6,689 nt of DNA from Rhodoferax sp. GTDB lineage: Bacteria; Pseudomonadota; Gammaproteobacteria; Burkholderiales; Burkholderiaceae_C. Made by a program: the position numbers and the translations under genes. Shown here piece after piece: positions 5,903-6,689 of this stretch (the first letter of the stretch is position 1; each line of letters starts with the position of its first letter). The notes beneath the pieces are model-generated. The model searched no databases. It was not told the origin of the DNA and saw nothing but the letters and a program-made list of their open reading frames with translations. The stretch is from positions 1 through 6,689 of the forward strand of contig JAQSDS010000077.1 of the NCBI GenBank assembly GCA_029946045.1. Reading direction: 5' to 3'.

Positions 5903-6689
5903 TCAAACGATTGATTTATGCGTCACGTCGGCAGACATCTTTTGTACAAACTCAGCCACCGACATCACGCCAAGGTCTTGTCCACCTCGGGCTCGCACTG
6001 CAACAGCACCTGAGGCCATCTCTTTGTCGCCAATGACGATCAGATACGGCACCTTCTGCATTGAATGCTCCCGTATTTTATACGTGATTTTTTCATTACG
6101 CAGATCTGCCTCTACCCTAAAGCCTTGATTTTGCAGCGTTTTGACGACATCCCGGGCATATTGGGCCTGCGCGTCAGTGATGTTGAGCACCTTGACCTGC
6201 ACCGGCGCAAGCCAGGTTGGCAGGGCACCAGCGGTTTCCTCGATCAAAATACCGATGAAACGCTCCAGGCTGCCAACGATGGCGCGGTGCAGCATGACCG
6301 GGCGATGGCGGGCGCTGTCTTCGCCGACGTAATCAGCGTCGAGCCGCTCAGGCATGGAGAAATCGACCTGAATGGTGCCGCACTGCCAGTGCCGGCCAAT
6401 GGCGTCTTTCAGGGTGTACTCGACCTTGGGGCCGTAAAAAGCGCCTTCGCCGGGCGACAGCTCGAACTCGCACCCCGAAGCGCGCAAGCTCTCGATAAGG
6501 GCGTGCTCGGCTTTGTCCCAGATCTCGTCGGAACCAATGCGCTGCTCGGGCCGGGTGGCGATTTTGTAGATGATGTTCTTGAAACCAAAGTCGGCGTAAA
6601 CCTTTTGTAGCAGCGTGGTGTAGGCCACGCACTCAGCCAGAATTTGGTCTTCGGTACAAAAAATGTGGCCGTCGTCCTGGGTAAAGCCG
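5903..6689 (-). CDS. thrS: Threonine--tRNA ligase, C-terminal part (cut by window edge)
   Basis: The last 261 codons of a class II synthetase that charges tRNA-Thr are visible; the TGS, editing and early catalytic regions lie beyond the right edge. The visible part begins [15 protein letters not shown], just after motif 2, and its His8 corresponds to the zinc-ligand H385 of E. coli. It continues with [14 protein letters not shown] (78-91) and [10 protein letters not shown] (101-110). [23 protein letters not shown] (129-151) contains the other conserved zinc-ligand His and motif 3 Arg143. The anticodon-binding domain starts near [16 protein letters not shown] (156-171) and includes [18 protein letters not shown] (191-208) and [11 protein letters not shown]. 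The reading frame is open through to the window edge. The TGA stop at 5905-5903 is 79 nt before infC, in the conserved thrS-infC order. Confidence 0.98.
   Translation of the reverse strand, partial: GFTQDDGHIFCTEDQILAECVAYTTLLQKVYADFGFKNIIYKIATRPEQRIGSDEIWDKAEHALIESLRASGCEFELSPGEGAFYGPKVEYTLKDAIGRHWQCGTIQVDFSMPERLDADYVGEDSARHRPVMLHRAIVGSLERFIGILIEETAGALPTWLAPVQVKVLNITDAQAQYARDVVKTLQNQGFRVEADLRNEKITYKIREHSMQKVPYLIVIGDKEMASGAVAVRARGGQDLGVMSVAEFVQKMSADVTHKSIV

Noticed and set aside
1..6689. Novel accessory system, CRISPR array, tRNA or transposase
   Set aside because: All long frames with family resemblance belong to the conserved thrS-to-merR cluster; no spaced direct repeats, cloverleaf sequence or transposase was seen on either strand.

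Overview
The window is a contiguous stretch of conserved housekeeping DNA with every real gene on the minus strand, so transcription runs from high to low coordinates. The order is thrS (3' part) - infC - rpmI - rplT - pheS - pheT - ihfA - merR-type regulator (5' part). This is the classical translation and IHF-alpha cluster of proteobacteria. Protein sequences point to a betaproteobacterium of order Burkholderiales, most likely family Comamonadaceae (Rhodoferax/Polaromonas-like). The reasons are the N-terminally extended IF3, the 112-residue IHF-alpha with a short N-terminal extension, the MerR gene directly after ihfA, and intergenic repeats that resemble ones I recall from that family. The family call is inference; no search was run.

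Layout from the 5' end of the transcript: threonyl-tRNA synthetase (from the right edge to 5903), a 79-nt gap with a terminator-like hairpin, IF3 (5823-5230, apparently starting at an AUC codon), a 166-nt gap with four consecutive hairpins, L35 (5063-4860), L20 (4834-4475), and a 108-nt gap with a repeat-like element ending in a hairpin plus T-run. Then come PheRS alpha (4366-3293), a 185-nt gap filled by an inverted-repeat/REP-like element, PheRS beta (3107-675), IHF alpha (635-297), a 92-nt gap with a possible promoter and dyad, and the start of a MerR-family regulator (204 to the left edge).

Functionally the genes supply two aminoacyl-tRNA synthetases, an initiation factor, two large-subunit ribosomal proteins, one subunit of a nucleoid protein, and a regulator of unknown target. 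Related clusters are known for post-transcriptional control: IF3 autoregulation through a non-AUG start codon, L20 repression of rpmI-rplT through leader RNA structure, and Phe-dependent attenuation before pheST in E. coli. The first two have visible counterparts here. The third does not: no phenylalanine-rich leader peptide is present, although a terminator-like hairpin sits in that position.

I see no accessory island, CRISPR array, transposase, tRNA, rRNA or unknown gene system. The points worth attention are all intergenic or at start codons: nearly every wide gap between cistrons holds a strong hairpin, and two of them look like dispersed repeats.
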